A DNA stretch of 64,000 nucleotides from Chionis minor (GCA_013398295.1 VZSF01006781.1:1-64000), one strand, 5' to 3'. Positions 1 to 14,100 are shown, counted from the first letter of the stretch. Made by a program: numbers and translations. The notes: generated by a model not told the origin, from the letters alone.

Positions 1-340
1 ATAAATGTTTAAAGGGAGGGTGCGGGGTGGAGGGGGCCAGTCATTTTTTCAGTGGTGCCCTGTGAGAGGACAAGAGGTAACGGGCACAAACTTGAACATA
101 GGAAGTTCCATCCGAACATGAGGAGGAACTTCTTTCCTTTGAGGGTGGCAGAGCCCTGGAACAGGCTGCCCAGAGAGGTGGGGGAGTTTCTGACTCTGGA
201 GACATTCAAAACCCGCCTGGACGCCACCCTGTGCAACCTGCTGTAGGTGGACCTGCTCTGGCATGGGTGTTGGACCAGATGATCTCCAGAGGTCCCTTCC
301 AACCCCTGTGATTCTGTAATCCTTTTCTGTGATTCTGTGA
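1..340 (+). mobile_element. CR1 LINE, 3' end (cut by window edge)
   Basis: The sequence encodes the last residues of CR1 ORF2 in the + direction, with the family pattern [19 protein letters not shown] followed by [11 protein letters not shown] and ending near CNLL with a stop at about 244-246. The short CR1 3' tail with repeated ATTCTGTGAT-like units ends near 340. It is 5' truncated, as CR1 usually is, and also cut by the window edge. It is non-autonomous and closely resembles the copy at 20730-21285. Confidence 0.9.
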
Positions 341-3300
341 TACATTCCTCTTAATGATCATATTTCTATGCAGCTAAAGCTTTTTTTTTTTTTTTTTTTT
401 TTTGGCTAAAGGGAACTGTGGCAGTGAACAATATCTTCATTGTGCAGAAGAAAGGAAAAATGAGGCATGGTGTTGCAATAGAGATAATATGAAAGCAACT
501 TCAAAGTGTGAGGCTGCTCAACTGTCCAGATTAGATTAAAAAGAGATGAATATGGGACTACATAAACAAGCTGTCCAAAGCACAACCCACTAGCTTTACA
601 TGTCAATCTGCCTTCTGGCCTGAGAAAATTGAATTGCAACTGAATGCAGATGGCTAATTTGAAAAACTATCTATGTGTGCTGCTGTTTCACAAGAAATTC
701 TGAATTTCCACTACCAGAATTGTTGTAATATTGCATTTTACCCATTTCTTTCTATATGTTTTTACATTATTTTTTAACTTAAATAGGCAAAGACCAGAGA
801 TCTACCTCTTATGGCTTTGCTTTGCAGATGAAAAGACTTTAACCACAAGTAGAAAGACAAAAATGAAAAAAGAAATACACAAAAAGAACATGGTAAAATA
901 GGAAGAAAAAACTGATGGATGAGGGATGACAGGTAGGTCTTGCAGAGAATAGGAGCTGATGAAGATAAAGACAAAACACCAGGTAAAAGACAGAACCATT
1001 GAAACAGCTGCAAGGTTTACAAATGGGAACAAATGACTGCTCTTCTCAACAATTTGGCAAATATTGGTGGCCATGCGACTCAAAACTCTGATCTCATAAG
1101 TTAAACAGGTTTGGTGTAGTCAGAAGTGCAGTGGCTGACTTCCAAAAAACCCACTCCTGAGCTACAGAAAGCACTTGACTTGCTGAGTCAGAGCAGAGGC
1201 AGCTCCCCAGAACAGTGAGGGCGCCGTGCCAACACCAATACATACCTTCGGTTGAGCCACCTTCTGATTGCTCAATTCAAATTCCCACCACAGTCTCCCC
1301 CTGAATTTTCAGGCTGGGCTAAAGACTTCCCAGGGCAACAGACATGAAAGAGAAATTCTGATTATAACTGCTCAGCAGTGGCAACGTGTGACTGAGGGAT
1401 GATCTGGCAAGGAGGCTTAACTGCAAGAAGGGGTTAAACTATAGCTGGAAGCAGGAATGCCAGAGACAGGACAGACTCCTTGCAAGGGAGTGAAGTTTCC
1501 TTTGGTGATAAGATAAGAAACAGCCTCAGCATTGTCTTGTAGCCATCCTGGAATGGGAATGCTCAGGGACCTAAGCTCAGGTGCCAACTGTGGGCAGCAG
1601 AGCTGGGTTGGGGTGGACCCACCGTCTGGCTGAGGTGCCCCGAGCAACCGCTCTCAGGACTGATGCTGGTACAAATGTATACAAGGAATCTGCTTGTGAC
1701 ACATCTTTGCAGACTCCACGTATAACTGCGTATTCTGGTGCGACTCTGCCCAACGCATAGTTCATTAAATTTTTCTTTTATATTTAAGCACAAAGGTTTG
1801 TTTAATTCACCTCGAGGTGTACCATAAAAATTCTCCAACAGACACCACTGGTGAGCCTTGCAGAAGTGACTGATGTTGCCACGAGCGCCCAGCTCTCCTT
1901 CGCCTCTTCTGCCAGAGGTTACAGCCCCAGTAGCCAGAGCAGTGCAAGAGAGGCACCCACCTCTGTCCCACCACACCAGCCCACAGGCCGCCATCTGCTC
2001 AGGTTTATCCTCAGTGGCGTTTTAAGACAAAGTGCCAGGCTCCCATCGAGGCATCAGAGCTCACATCTCCTCATGCCACTCTTGCCGCGAGCACTTGTGC
2101 CCTGTGCTCACAAACTGCGAAGGAGAGGTGGCCAGGGTGTCCTCCTTGGGCTTGCCGTTTCCCTAATGATCTCAGTGGAGCTTCTTGGGCAGTGCCACCC
2201 AAGCTCATCTAAAATCCTGCTGCATTTTCAGTTTCAGCTGACTCCAGCGTATCAATGCGACCCAGCAAATACAGAACACAGAGGTATGCTCCACCAGGCT
2301 ATTTCAGTTGTACATTTTGAGGGCAGAGGGATGTATCCGTAGTCTTCTAGTCTGGTTTCATGCTTCATCTAGACCACAGAATGCCACCTAAATCAGAGAC
2401 CGTAACCTCGGCCTGAACCAGACCATATCGAATGTGAACATATAAAATGTTGATTTAGAGACACTGGGAGAACGGAAAAAACATTGAATCCTTTGGGAAG
2501 CAGTTAAAGAGTAAAAATTACCATTACTGTAAAATATACGCCTTATTTCTACTATGCCTGCCTTCCGTTTCTATTCTTCACAACACGAAAACAAAGAATA
2601 CAGATTTTTAAACATTGAAATGTGTACATCAGAGACAAGAAAGAGCTGTTCAGGTTATTTAAGTCCTTTCCAGCGAAGTCTTACTTCTGGATTAAGCACA
2701 GGAAGAGCACAGTCACCCCTCCCGCCTGCCCATGTAGAGCTCCAATCCACCCCTTCCTCAGCTCTTTCCTGTCTCCTCTCTCCTAGGACTGACTCAGGGT
2801 CGTGCATGAAGGAGCCCGTTGTCTGCAGGACCTCTGCTTCATCTGTTGTAAATGTTGGAAGGTGTCTAATGAATGAGGAGGAGAGGGGAACATCTTACTG
2901 CTCACACCCTGGACCAGCAGGCTGCAGAGCTGGATGCTGTTCCCACCTCTGCCGCAGAGCTCTCCTGCAGTGACAAACAAGTCCTCTCACCAGGCTTTCC
3001 ACAAGCGGTTCCTGTGTTTTCCTCATTTTCCAGTTGCCCCACAGAGGCCCTAGAGTCTAATTTGCAGAAGTGTCGGGCGCACGCAACCATGAGTGAAATC
3101 AGGAAGGTGGTGATTTAACAAAAAATCTTATGTTCTCACAAACATGAGACGCAGGTTTGTAGAACTGAGAGCTCAAAATAATACATTATGAGCATATTCG
3201 ACCTAAGTGACTGAATTCCCTGCCTGTATCCTGGGAATTAAGATAGAAAATTAGTAATTGTTTGCACAGCACTCAGACACTAGAGTGTTACTTAGAAAAG

Positions 3301-6300
3301 ACGGTGACAACATTAGCATTTCCATCTTTAGAGTGGAGTTTGAATAGCAGACAGGAAATCAGGCATGAAACTGCCAAGTGAACAGGGGAAAATTATACAG
3401 TCACTGAGCACCATCCACCCTGTGGGCTGAGGAGGGGATAATGAAAGTAATATGATATATTGCCCTTAAAAGACAGGGTCAAACATATATGAACAGGGAG
3501 TCAGAGCAAAGTCACCCAGGCAATTTTAATTCCAGCAGTTTCTAATGTCAAGCACCTTACTGGAGCGAAGCACCTGTAATGTAATTTCTTCTGTATAACA
3601 GGGGTTTACACTGAAATTCTCATTTCTATATGCAAACTCCAAAAATTTGGGTTTACAAAGTCTAGAGGTGTATTGGCACAGCTCAGTGCAAGGCAGCCCA
3701 GCTTCTTAACCTGGTTTGGGCCGGATTTGTTCTAGAAATACAAACAATACGCCAGGACTCTCCTTGCACCTGGCTTAGAGCAGGACACATTAACTCCCTC
3801 ATAACCACCCCAGGTACAGAACCGCTTTAATACGATTATTCTACTCCCAGTACTGACAGGCTGCTATCTTGCATAGTTTGTACATGTTTTGAGTGACCAT
3901 TAATAATGTCTCATTGTTGAATGGGTGGAGAGTTTCCTAATGAACAAAAGCAAGATTTGTTTCCAGCTTCAAAGGAGAAACGTGGATTTTTGGGCAACAA
4001 CCATGTATTATTTTATTATGATTTTTGGAACAGCTGAGACTGATACCGATCAGTATCAGTGGCTTCTATTATTCCTTGAAAGTTGGCACAAGACTAGTAA
4101 AAAACCTACAAACAGTATAATGACAATGGAAAATTACCACACTATTGCCCGTGGGTGTTCTAATTTCCTGACAACTTGGCCATTCATTCCACCTCTCTCA
4201 AACAATAGATAAACTTTTTGCAAATACCTCAGGAACTAATAAAGAGCCATCTGTTTCGGTGATTCACCTCTGACTCCTTAGAGCTCCCCCTCTTGATGGG
4301 CACCATGTCTTCTTAGAAAGATATGGCCAGGCCCTTCTGCTGCCCCCCCTGCAAGCTCTGGGGCACAGAAGTATCTCCCTGGCCCCAGGTCCTCAGTTCA
4401 CACCACAGAGCGACTGAGGTGTGCGCCACCCCCTTCCAAGCTTTGGTTTCCCCAGGAAGGAAATAAGACTAGAACAGTATCTGGAATTGCCTTTGGTCCG
4501 TGTGTTTGAAGGATGAGGACCCTGAGACATGTCAAACTGCACTAGTGGCACAGATTAGACATAGCCATTTTCCAGCAACTATCTTTCTGTTTTACTAAAG
4601 TTTTTTTCCTACATTTAAACGAGCAACAGTTTTGAGAAAACTTTTCAGTACAACAAAGTTAATCTTTCTCTGTCCAAAGACCGTTCTTAAGCAAGAAGAA
4701 GCAGCCTCATACTGTTCTTCAAAATCTTTATTGAAATTATGTTTCATGATACATTTGGAGATGAAGATGATGAGATTCCCTTTTGTTACCAAGGTGGATG
4801 CCTCCCAGGTGGACATGGTACCAGAGCTACCGCCTGTAACCTGGACTTCCCATGTTCTTAGATTGGTAATAGTGCAGACAGAGAATGCCTAACAAGTAAT
4901 AGACTGTATGGAGCCAAGTGTTTGGGCTAGGACATCATCATAAAGAAAATAAAGCCCATTACAGTCTCATGGGTAAAATCGGGAAGTGTGTAGGTCTGAC
5001 ATCCACCGACAAAGGCTGCTACCTAGACAGCAGGCTGCTTTGAAAGACCATGACAAGACATAAAGTAATGCAGAAAATAATGAGTAACAGCTTAGTTTTC
5101 CTGAGAAAAGGGCAGTGTCTTTGCAATGAGAGGGGCATTCAATGTCAAACCAAAGGAAAATACTGCCCTTCAGCTGTCAGCACCAGTGTGCAGCAGAATA
5201 GCATCACCCAGAGAACAGTCAATCGCACACTGGCCATTTCTATGCTATATTGGACACTACAGAGGTCTTAATTCTCCAGGGCGGGTACAAGACTTCACCG
5301 CACTGAGCTCGTTGCAGGATGAAGAGTTACACCCTCATTCTGAGCATGCAAAGTTCTAAAGCTTCCACTGCGTGTATGTTAAAAATCACTTTTGGCTACA
5401 CAGGAAATTTAACACTGCAAAAGCAGTAATCATTTGCTGTTATTAAACCAGAGCTAGATTCCCTCCCTCCCTCCTGGGCCCAGACGGCACCTAACACAGG
5501 ACTTTGTGAGCTCATACCCTAAGCCCAAAAATGCACTTCGTATCCATTTAATGATCTGTAGTTGCATGACTTGGTAGCTGATAGTTCAGGTTCTGGCAGG
5601 CAGAAATGTGCCAGGCTTGGCTGATTATTGGATATGGAAAAAGGAGCCTTCCGAGCAGCTGGAGAGCGGCTGTACCTCTGTAGTCAGCACTGTTGTGGCT
5701 GCTGCCCCAATCCTATGCCCCCTGTGGTCCTCAGCAAAGATGCTGGCAACCGGAGAGGATCAAGAAACTTATGACGACTGGAAAATATACAATGCCACTG
5801 GAAGCTCCATTTAGCTAAACTTGGGTTATAATTGCGCGGGCAGCTCAAATGATAAAACAGCGTTAGTGTCAGAGGAAGGGAATCACCCTTCCCTCTCATT
5901 CCTGTTTCTCCTTCCTCCTTTCTCTGTTTCCAGACACACCCTTTGGCTGGAGCTGGTGCTTGCAAGATCCTTTCATTGCTGGGTCGGCTCACTAACCCAG
6001 CAGAAAAAAAACCCAACAAACCATGGCTTTTGGTGGATTTCATTTCTGCTGGAGCAGCGAGTTAAGCTGTCCCATGGAAGAGCCTGACGAGTGCTGGGAC
6101 TGGCTGAAGACGGGATAAAAGAGACGGGAGGTGGGAGCAGACCTCCCTCCTCGGTGTGGACGAACTGATAAACTCCTTTACTGAACGCTCTGGTTTCTGA
6201 GCTGACGGGAAGCGTTAGGGCGCTCAGCCCACTTAATTAGCTCCATGATGAGCAAGATTTGACTAACAGGCAAGGAAGGTGGCAAAGAATCCTAGCAAAG

Positions 6301-6640
6301 AAGGATTTTAAAGACTGAAGACTGATGCTAGTGAAGTTTATGCTATAAATAAGGCAACTGTGGAATAATTAAGGTAACTGAGTCTGAAAGCCGTTCCGAG
6401 CTTGCTCGGGGATTTCGCAGTCACCGGTACACTTCACATGGCGCTTTCTCCAGGGGAGCTTCTCCACGAGATGTCCTCTGCTTCAGACACGTGCCGGCAG
6501 GAGAAGGCCCACGCGGGCCTTTTTTTTTTTTTTTCTCCCCCCAAAAAAAGGCTGGAAAATGAATAGAAAATGATACTTTTTTTCCTTCGCGAAGACGACA
6601 GCTGTGAAACAAGGCAGGCAAGCGAACGATGCAAGGGCCG
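341..6640. other. Intergenic region upstream of SDCBP
   Basis: No supportable gene. The open frames here (up to about 160 codons) have no recognisable domain, no matching splice sites and low-complexity or random composition. A T-run lies at about 381-403. In mammals the next gene upstream of SDCBP is CYP7A1 on the opposite strand. None of its exons are recognisable here. A possible degraded LTR at about 1387-1840 is listed separately. Confidence 0.6.
1387..1840 (+). mobile_element. Possible degraded solo LTR (weak)
   Basis: A segment of about 450 bp starts with TGTG and ends with CCAACA. Near its 3' end it has an ATTAAA at about 1765 followed by a T-rich stretch, which together resemble the R-U5 part of an avian endogenous retrovirus LTR. 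No target-site duplication was found, no internal viral genes follow, and the TG and CA ends may be coincidence. This is a pattern-based guess. Confidence 0.2.
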
Positions 6641-7560
6641 TACAAACAGGCAGGATGCCATGGCGAGTACAGCAGGCGGCCGGGGGGAGCGCTGCCGGCG
6701 GGGCCCGTTCTAACGGAGCTGGGCCGCCGCTTCCCGCCCCACTCCCGCCGGCGCAGAACCCCAGCCCGGCCCGAGTCCAACCCCCGGCCCCGGCCCCGCG
6801 GATCCCCCTCACCCGCCCGCCGGGCCCGGCCCACTCCCGCCGCCATCGGAGCATGCGCGGGGCCGGGCCAGTTCCGCCGCCGCCCCCGCTCTCCTCATAG
6901 CGGCGCTACCGAGACCGACGGGAGCCGCCGCTGCCGCCGCCTGCCCTACGCTCCGCGCTGAGGCCCCCGACGAACGGCAGCCGCCGCCTGGGCCGGAGGT
7001 AAAGCGGGGGCTGGGGCCGGCTGGCCGTCTCCCCTCTGCCGTCTCCCTTTGTGTGCGGGGCGGCGGCCCGTCCTCGGCGGAGGGAGGGAGAGAGAGAGGA
7101 GCGGGGTGGGCACGCCATGGCGGAGCCGGGGAGGCCGGTGCCGAGCCGGCGTCGGGCAGAGCCTGGGGGAAGCGGCGGCTTCGCTGTGCCGCTCTGCGAG
7201 GGCGCCGTTCCTCCCCGCCGCCGCCGGGGAGCCATGTCGGGCTCCTGCGGGGCGGCGATCGCGGGGCCACCGCTCCCCGGGGCCGACGGCGGCGGCTGCC
7301 CGAAGGGCCCCTCCGCCCGCGGGCTGTGCCTCTGCCTGTGGCCGCGGGTTCGGGGGTGTCTTCTGAGGCGGGGGGGGCGATCGCTGCGCAAGGACGGTGC
7401 TCGTGGCCGGCTCCTGCCGGGAGGCTGGGACGTGCGTTGCTGCTGCCTTCTATCCCGGCTGGATACTGCTGGAAGCGGGGGGAGCGGGCGCGACGCCCCC
7501 GGTGGGGCGGGCCAGCCCTGCTGCGGGTCTGAAATGGAGGCACCGGGTTCAGAGCCTCAG
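6640..7560 (+). promoter_or_regulatory. SDCBP: CpG-island promoter of SDCBP
   Basis: This is the only long, strongly GC-rich and CpG-dense block in an otherwise AT-rich window, and it covers the presumed first exon. GC boxes (GGGGCCGGGC type) flank a GCATGCGC core at 6851-6858 that matches an NRF-1 half-palindrome. No TATA box is evident. This fits the dispersed initiation of a broadly expressed gene such as syntenin-1. The island continues about 550 bp into intron 1, as is common. The exact transcription start cannot be read from sequence alone. Confidence 0.8.
6880..6998 (+). other. SDCBP: SDCBP exon 1 (5' UTR, noncoding; start approximate)
   Basis: A strong donor (GGCCGGAG before GTAAAG) ends the exon at 6998, inside the CpG island and upstream of the coding exons. 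Mammalian SDCBP also begins with a noncoding exon followed by a long first intron. The 5' limit is an estimate. The donor is well supported by sequence, but its use is inferred. Confidence 0.6.
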
Positions 7561-10500
7561 CGCGTAACGAGAGCAGCTGCTCGGAGGTTAATTAGCTCGG
7601 TACCAGAAGGGAAACGCTTGAGTTACTGGCGGATAACGCGTCTTGCAAAACAGTCGCTCAGTCCCTGACCGTCTCAGGCTGACCTCCAGGAGGTTTTGGT
7701 TTTCTTTTTGGAGGTTTTTGGTTTTGTTTTTTTTTTCTTTGTCGCGGATCTGCTTTCGAAATGAATTTTTGGGTTCACAAGCTTCTGACTTCTGGAAGTG
7801 GAAACCGGTATTTCAGTATAGCTTAGTGGCCTGCTGCAGTCTCGCCACGGCCCCCAGGCAGAAGGCACTGGTGGGTGGTGGGTTTTTTTGCTTTGTTTTG
7901 GGGTTTATTTTTCCCCCCTCCCCCCAGTACAGGCTTCTGGTGCTTGCAGAGACCCAGTCGCTACAGGCTGGATGGAGTTGGGATTCATCTGGATTCCACC
8001 CTGCCTTCAGCTTCACGCTCTCCAACCTGGAGAGTGTGTTGGGAAGCCCGTCTCCTGCCAGCTGTGCCACCGCGGGCAGTTCGGGATCACTCCCACCCGC
8101 AAGACTTCCTGCTGGGCAGCCCCAGGGTGTCACGAGTGCTGCCTTTCCACGAGTCTCCGGCCAGTGGCCCGGCACTTCCCTTTGGCAGACAGGATCTGCT
8201 GACGGTCACCAGGGCACCGGTGGTCCGACTTCCCAGCCAACGGTGCTGAGAAATGGGGAGAGGTCTTCACCTCCAGGTTTTGTGGGTCGCTGGCTGAGTT
8301 ATGGCTGTCCCTCCTGCCCCGTGTTCCTTCTTGGTTTCCACTTTTGCTTTGCTAAATGCTCGTGTTCCTCACAAGGCACAGGAATGTGGAAATAATGAAG
8401 GAAAACTATTCTGGTGCTGGAGTAGAGTTTTAAGTGAGAAAAGGATGTTATAGTGACTCACATTCCGTGGTAGCCACTCCCCAGCTTCTAAAGCCGTTGC
8501 AGCGCCTGCTGAAACTCTTGTTTATACTGTGAATAATGTTGCACAGAAGTTGTGGGCAGGTTCATCCTATGGTTACTGGTGGTCTCTGACACTTGCAACT
8601 GTTATTAAACAAAATGATATTTTAAACTAAATACAGTATTTTTCTGGATCTCACATTACCTAACAAGGGGTATTTGTGTTACAGCTGTGCCAGTGCAGAA
8701 ATTGAAAATACCATATGCAATGTTACAAGCTCATTGAATGTCATCACAGGGGTGGCAGTTATTCTGGCTGTTTAGTTGGAAAACCAAAAATAGTAACTGG
8801 TGAGATTACGAGGAGGGAGCCAGCCCGGCAGCTCCTTGGTAGCGGTGACAAACGCTTGGGTTTGTGAGCCCTTGGGTGGAAAGGGGAGGTGGCCAGGGGG
8901 GTTGTGAAGTGGCAGGGCGAGCTGCTGGAGTGTTGTCTCACGTGATCCAAGAGCTAGTATATGTCTAGCTTTGCTAATGGTTTGCTACAGAAAGCACCAT
9001 TCTCTTTGTAAACTAGAGGAAGGTTGAGGTTGTCCGTCTCCGACAAACGTCACCAGTGATCGTGTGCAGAGTGAGACTGGTCTGTGGAGCAGGACTGAAG
9101 CTGGCTGCGGTGTAAACACGCTGGGGTTTGCGGCGTGGAAGTGGGTCACTGGGTCGAGGGACCCAGCGCAGGCCCTGTGCTGCGCTCCGCCGCTGTGCGG
9201 GTGCCAGAGATCCGCAAAAAGCTGCTCCTGCGCCCCTCGTCACCCTGCAGGGGGGTGGGTGACTCCTTTGGGAACATGCCATCCTGGGCCTGCCCTCTTT
9301 TTCCTGCCTGCGGGCTGGTGGGGGTGTGCTGGCCTTGAGCATGTGCCGGTGCTTGGGCTGGCACCCGAATGTGCGCCGGCTGCTGTGGCGTAGAGGTGTG
9401 TGGCCAGCGTGGTGCTACGTGTGACTTGGCTGGCGCTGGCAGCAGGATGTGGCATCTGGGCCGAGGGGTTTGCCAGCCTTTGGCTTACATTTATATAGAT
9501 TTGGCTATTCCCCCTTTTGGATGAGCAAAAGCACTTGGCTGTTCCGGGTCGATGCTGGATTAAAACAGAACGTTAAACCGCTTTTAAATGCGTATGTTTA
9601 ACTTGTAAAACTTCCAGGCTTCAACTGTGTTTGGTTTAGTTACAACAATTAGTCAAAAATGTCGATGGCAATTAACTGTTACAACATAACTGGCCGTGCA
9701 TTCGCAGTTTAGATCTGTCACATCCAGGGCACGCTTTTTTGAAGTTTTAATTGTGGTTTGACATGATACTGGAGCTGCTGGGCACTCTGAACAAGGAGAA
9801 AAGCTGTTGATGAGCTTGGTGTAATATGAAGAGATGTCTATTGTGTTACTATAATATCACATTAGGCATCAATGTGTGTGTTTTTTCTAAAAAAAAAAAA
9901 TCAACTTACTATCTGCACTTAGAGAATCAGTAGCTCAAGGATTTATGCAGTGGTTGCTATTAGTCTGGGATTTTTGCTAAATCGCTACACAAATAAGGAT
10001 GTCTGTTCTTTAAATGCGAAAATGAATCCCCAAACCAAAAGCTTTTAATAGAGCTGCCTCATTAACTGTGTTCTCAGTGCCTTGTGTAACTTACAAAGCT
10101 GTATCATGTTTTGTTGTCTTCTGTCTCTGTCTGTCTCTCTTCCTCATTAAAATGTTCCCATATGTTGGTGTGAAATGTTTAATTATGGTTTTGAAAAGTT
10201 CAGCTGACCTCAGTGAGAATGTGAGGGACGGAGCTCTGCAAAAATGGGATTTCCTGAAGCCTCGGGTGCCCGGCTCTAGCAAAGCTGGATGTCAGCATGG
10301 TGCCTTAGAGGATCATGTGAAGTGGGGTTTTTGTTTTTGCTTGTTTTCTTTTCCTTTTATTCTTTATTACTTCCTGATAAGTTGTCACAGGGCTTTCCCA
10401 ACATCACATGAGAGCCAGCCTGAAGCCTTTGTGTGTTTTGAAACTCACCACTGCCTGAATCTGACTGCCTGAATCTGTCTGCCTTATGGTCTTTTGCTGC

Positions 10501-11037
10501 AATTAATATGTTGCAAGTGGATACGGGAAGCTAGTTCTCTGTAGTGGCTTCTTACTGGCACATCAGAACTGACGAAAGTGTTGGGATACTTTGGATAACA
10601 GAGTGAGAGCTTCCACAGTTGTATATAAAATACTGTCCCAGTTGGGAGGGGGAGGTGGAGGAGGGTGATTAGATTTTTCCTCTTAACCCTTGTCATTGTT
10701 GCGTCCTGGCCTCCTCGAGTCTCTTTGCAATGCTTCATGTGAAATGGTTTTCCCTGTATATGCTTTCTCATGGTTGAGATGTAAACTTTGACAATGCTAA
10801 GTACATTAAATAAAGCCTATTACACAAAGACTATTATTGCTAATAGATTAGACGGGTAGTCTTAATGGCATTTACCTGCAGTGCTAAGACTTGCAGGTCA
10901 CAGATCACTTATTTCTTTCTCCTTTTTGCTTTTTTTAAGTTCTAAAGCTAAATAAATATCTCTGACTAACCCTGATGTTTCTTTGTTTTCCTCCCTACCC
11001 CCTCTTTTTTTTTTTTTTTGGTCTTCCCTTCACCCAG
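6999..11037 (+). other. SDCBP: SDCBP intron 1
   Basis: A 4 kb intron between the noncoding first exon and the start-codon exon. It opens with the rest of the CpG island and ends in a long T-rich tract and CACCCAG acceptor. Long open frames here (for example 7051-7668 and 7643-8395) are products of GC-rich or T-rich composition and show no domain. Confidence 0.65.
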
Positions 11038-11052
11038 TGAGACTGCATCAAA

Positions 11053-11103
11053 ATGTCTCTCTATCCTTCCCTGGAAGATCTGAAGGTGGACAAAGTTATT
11101 CAG
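11053..11103 (+). CDS. SDCBP: SDCBP coding exon 1 (exon 2)
   Basis: Encodes residues 1-17, [17 protein letters not shown]. The exon itself begins at 11038 after CACCCAG, leaving 15 nt of 5' UTR before ATG. The donor GTATGG follows CAG at 11103, phase 0. It holds the first ALIX-binding LYPSL motif. Confidence 0.96.
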
Positions 11104-14100
11104 GTATGGTGGGCTTTAGTAAGATGAATTTTGACAATAATAGATGTGGTGATTTTTAATCTGGGGGAGGGGAGACTTTTATTGCAGGTGTGAGGTCATG
11201 TTTTACCATCATAGTTTAAAATGGTAAAGACAAAATGTTTACTTTATAGCTTCATGTAGTATGGTTAATGTTTATTTTACCACTGCTGGGTATATTTATT
11301 TTGTTTTATATATTCATCTATAGTCATTTGTCTTTAATGTGTCAATATCTTTGGGTTTTTTTAAGTATAGATACTGGGTCTTAAGTAGACAAACATAGTC
11401 TCTTCTCGTACTTCATCTCTGATGCGGTGAATACGTATTGACTGAACTAATAAACCTGCTGTGTCTCATTCCTTGTGTCTAAACCTGTGGCAGAAAGTTT
11501 TTATGGTCATTTGGGCACAAAAAAGAGCACTGATTCTCTTAACGTCGTCTGGAATCACAGACTTGTCCTCTGGCTATTTCATGGTGGTGACCAGTTCTCT
11601 CAGTACTGCCAATATTATCGCATTTGTGTAAAATCCTTCATGTGTAAGAATACTCATATCTTATTATTAGACAGGACAAGGATGGAAAAAATCTGCAACA
11701 AAGTTATGAAGAAGAACACTTTAATGGATAAAACTCCGTGAGAAATTTGACATGAATGTGTTTTACAAGGAGCTTCCTTGCTTTCTTCAGCATTTTACTT
11801 AGCTTGCATTTTTCTTTCCTAAACTGGAACTGGACTCCCTCCCAGCTTACACAACAGCAGTGAGTTATACTGCATTTTAAGGTGGCTGCTGCCTCTGTCC
11901 TTGGGAAGCAATCAAGCAAACTGCACAGAACTAACCCTCCTGTGCTGTCCCACAGTGTGTTTGTATGCGTGGGCACTGTTGGGATTTCTCTCTGCTGTGT
12001 CTGCCCTCCCCACTCCATTCTTCTTATCTTACCAAAGTCCTTTATCTACAGTCAGGTAATGTTGAACTGAGGGGGCAGGGAACACAACACACAAAAGCAA
12101 CCTAGCCTGGACCTAAGAATGTGCTCCTTCAGCCTTTTAGCAACCAACTGCTAGAGTTTATATATTGCAATTAAAAATATTAAACGTGATCTTTCTACTA
12201 CTTAACTTTTGTGACTACTGAATGAGGCTGTGAGGAAAAGTAGGGTATCTCTCTGCTGAGTCCAGTAAACCTTGAACCATAGATACATGTTCTGTCATTT
12301 TATAGAGCAGGGACCCTTCTTGTGTGTTGTCCTGTCCATGTACTTAGCAGGGCTTACAAAGTTGGGCAGAAGTGCCTTGTTTGTGTGACTACGCCTGTAA
12401 TCTATTGTGGTGTTTCACAGACAAATAAGAGTAAACCCTGTAGAGGTTTCTATAGGGAGCATAACAAATCATTCTGTTAAGCTAGTTTAATCCTTTGTGG
12501 CACTGTAATCTCAAAGGTCAGTTTTCCAGGAGTCAATTTATGTGGGACAGATGCTTGCTGTTGTACTTAAACTTCGAGTGGACACTCATCTTTAAATTGG
12601 GTTTTCACAAAGTTCTGCCACTTGATAAGTGGGATGTCAAGCAAGGCAGCCTGTGAGAAAATTCAGGTGGGAGTGGGAGAGAACGGGGGTAGAGCCAAGA
12701 GGATTCTGTTACAGATCCCCGGTGGGGAGGCTTGGGTGTTCTTGTTGCCATTGTCAATGGGGAAGATTGTCCTTCAGCAGTTAGGTGACAGCGTCTCACT
12801 CCTCCTGACTGTAGTAAGAGCTGTTGGGGATTATGGGCTGTCTACTGTCTGTAGCTGTGAGAGGGGGGAAGTAAGCACTGTCGTTGCTAAACACCATTAT
12901 TTCAAGAGTAAGCCATTCCATTCTCACTAATATTTTTGGTAGCAAAGAGTAATTATTTGCCTCTCCCAAAAACTGAATTATAAAAATGCTGTCTTTTTAA
13001 ATGTATCCGAGAGCACTCTTAGAAGACAAGGGGGCAGAGTACTGAAAGACAAAGTTTTTTACCTACCACTGGTGAGTGAGATTAAAAGGACCGCTGGCTG
13101 AAACAAACAGGCTTGTTTCATTGAATGTTCTAACCTGTTCTTTTTGTCCCGTATTTGAGTTGGAGGCTATTCTAAATGCATCTGATACTGAAAAATGAGT
13201 CATTCTTGCTCTGAAACTTTTTTCGGAAAACAACTTCCTGGAGAGTACAGGACTATGAAGTCTTCTATTTTTAAGCATGATTTCCTTAAAAACATGAAGT
13301 AATTTGACTGCCATGTTGTGTTAGATGATTTATATGTCCTGTTCAGCATACTGTTTCACTATGCATTTAGTAATTTCCCCCCCACCTTTGACGTTCAACC
13401 ACAGGAAAGCTATTAGCGTAGCTATTTTCATCGCACTTAACAGGCCTCTGTAAGGCAGTGTTTTTTACTGGTTGTGATTACACAAGGCCAAAAAAGTAGT
13501 AGCTGAGGAATTGAGAAGGAAGGAAATTGGCTTAGTTTAATATGGTCTCTTATATTTGTCGGTCAGTAAGCAATATTGAAATTAAGCTTAGAGTGTTCGC
13601 AATAGTGGCAACTTCTGTAGAAAAAATCATCTTAGAAGGTCCATTTCTTTTAGAAGATATTAAACTAGTAGCAATGGATTATGTGGAACTTGCAACCTGT
13701 AAGAAACTATGGTAGAACTCATGCATAATGTCTGTAAATGGTGAAGAGATAAAAATGGCTGCTATTCAGCTGAAAAAATAATTACAAAACACTCTGCCAA
13801 AGGTCATACCTTAAAATTTAAATTTATAAAGCTTTGTCAGCCAAGTTCAATGTGTCTTTTAAGGCTCTTTAACTTGCTTGATGACAGAACCAGAACAGGT
13901 TGACAGTAAAGCTTTTCTGCATTATTCTACTCTAACCTTGTCTCTGAGGAAGACACAAGTTGATCTACCAAAGTATTTTGATACTACTACGGCATATTGT
14001 ATTGAAGTTATTTCAAAGAAAAATATTAACTTCAGAACCTCAAGGTGAATAGCATGTACAAGAATAATGAAAATATTTAGTGTCCTGCTTGCATAATAAA

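Noticed and set aside
1..6640. CYP7A1 exons, expected upstream of SDCBP from mammalian order
   Set aside because: No P450 sequence (N-terminal anchor or exon 1 region) is recognisable in this part. The gene, if present, lies further left.
7051..7668. Long overlapping open frames in all frames of the CpG island (for example 205 codons on +)
   Set aside because: GC-rich DNA has few stop codons. The products are Arg/Pro/Gly/Ala-rich with no domain, and the region is promoter and intron 1 of SDCBP.
7643..8395. 250-codon open frame in SDCBP intron 1
   Set aside because: No ATG at its start, low-complexity Phe/Ser/Pro composition, no recognisable domain and no splice evidence.
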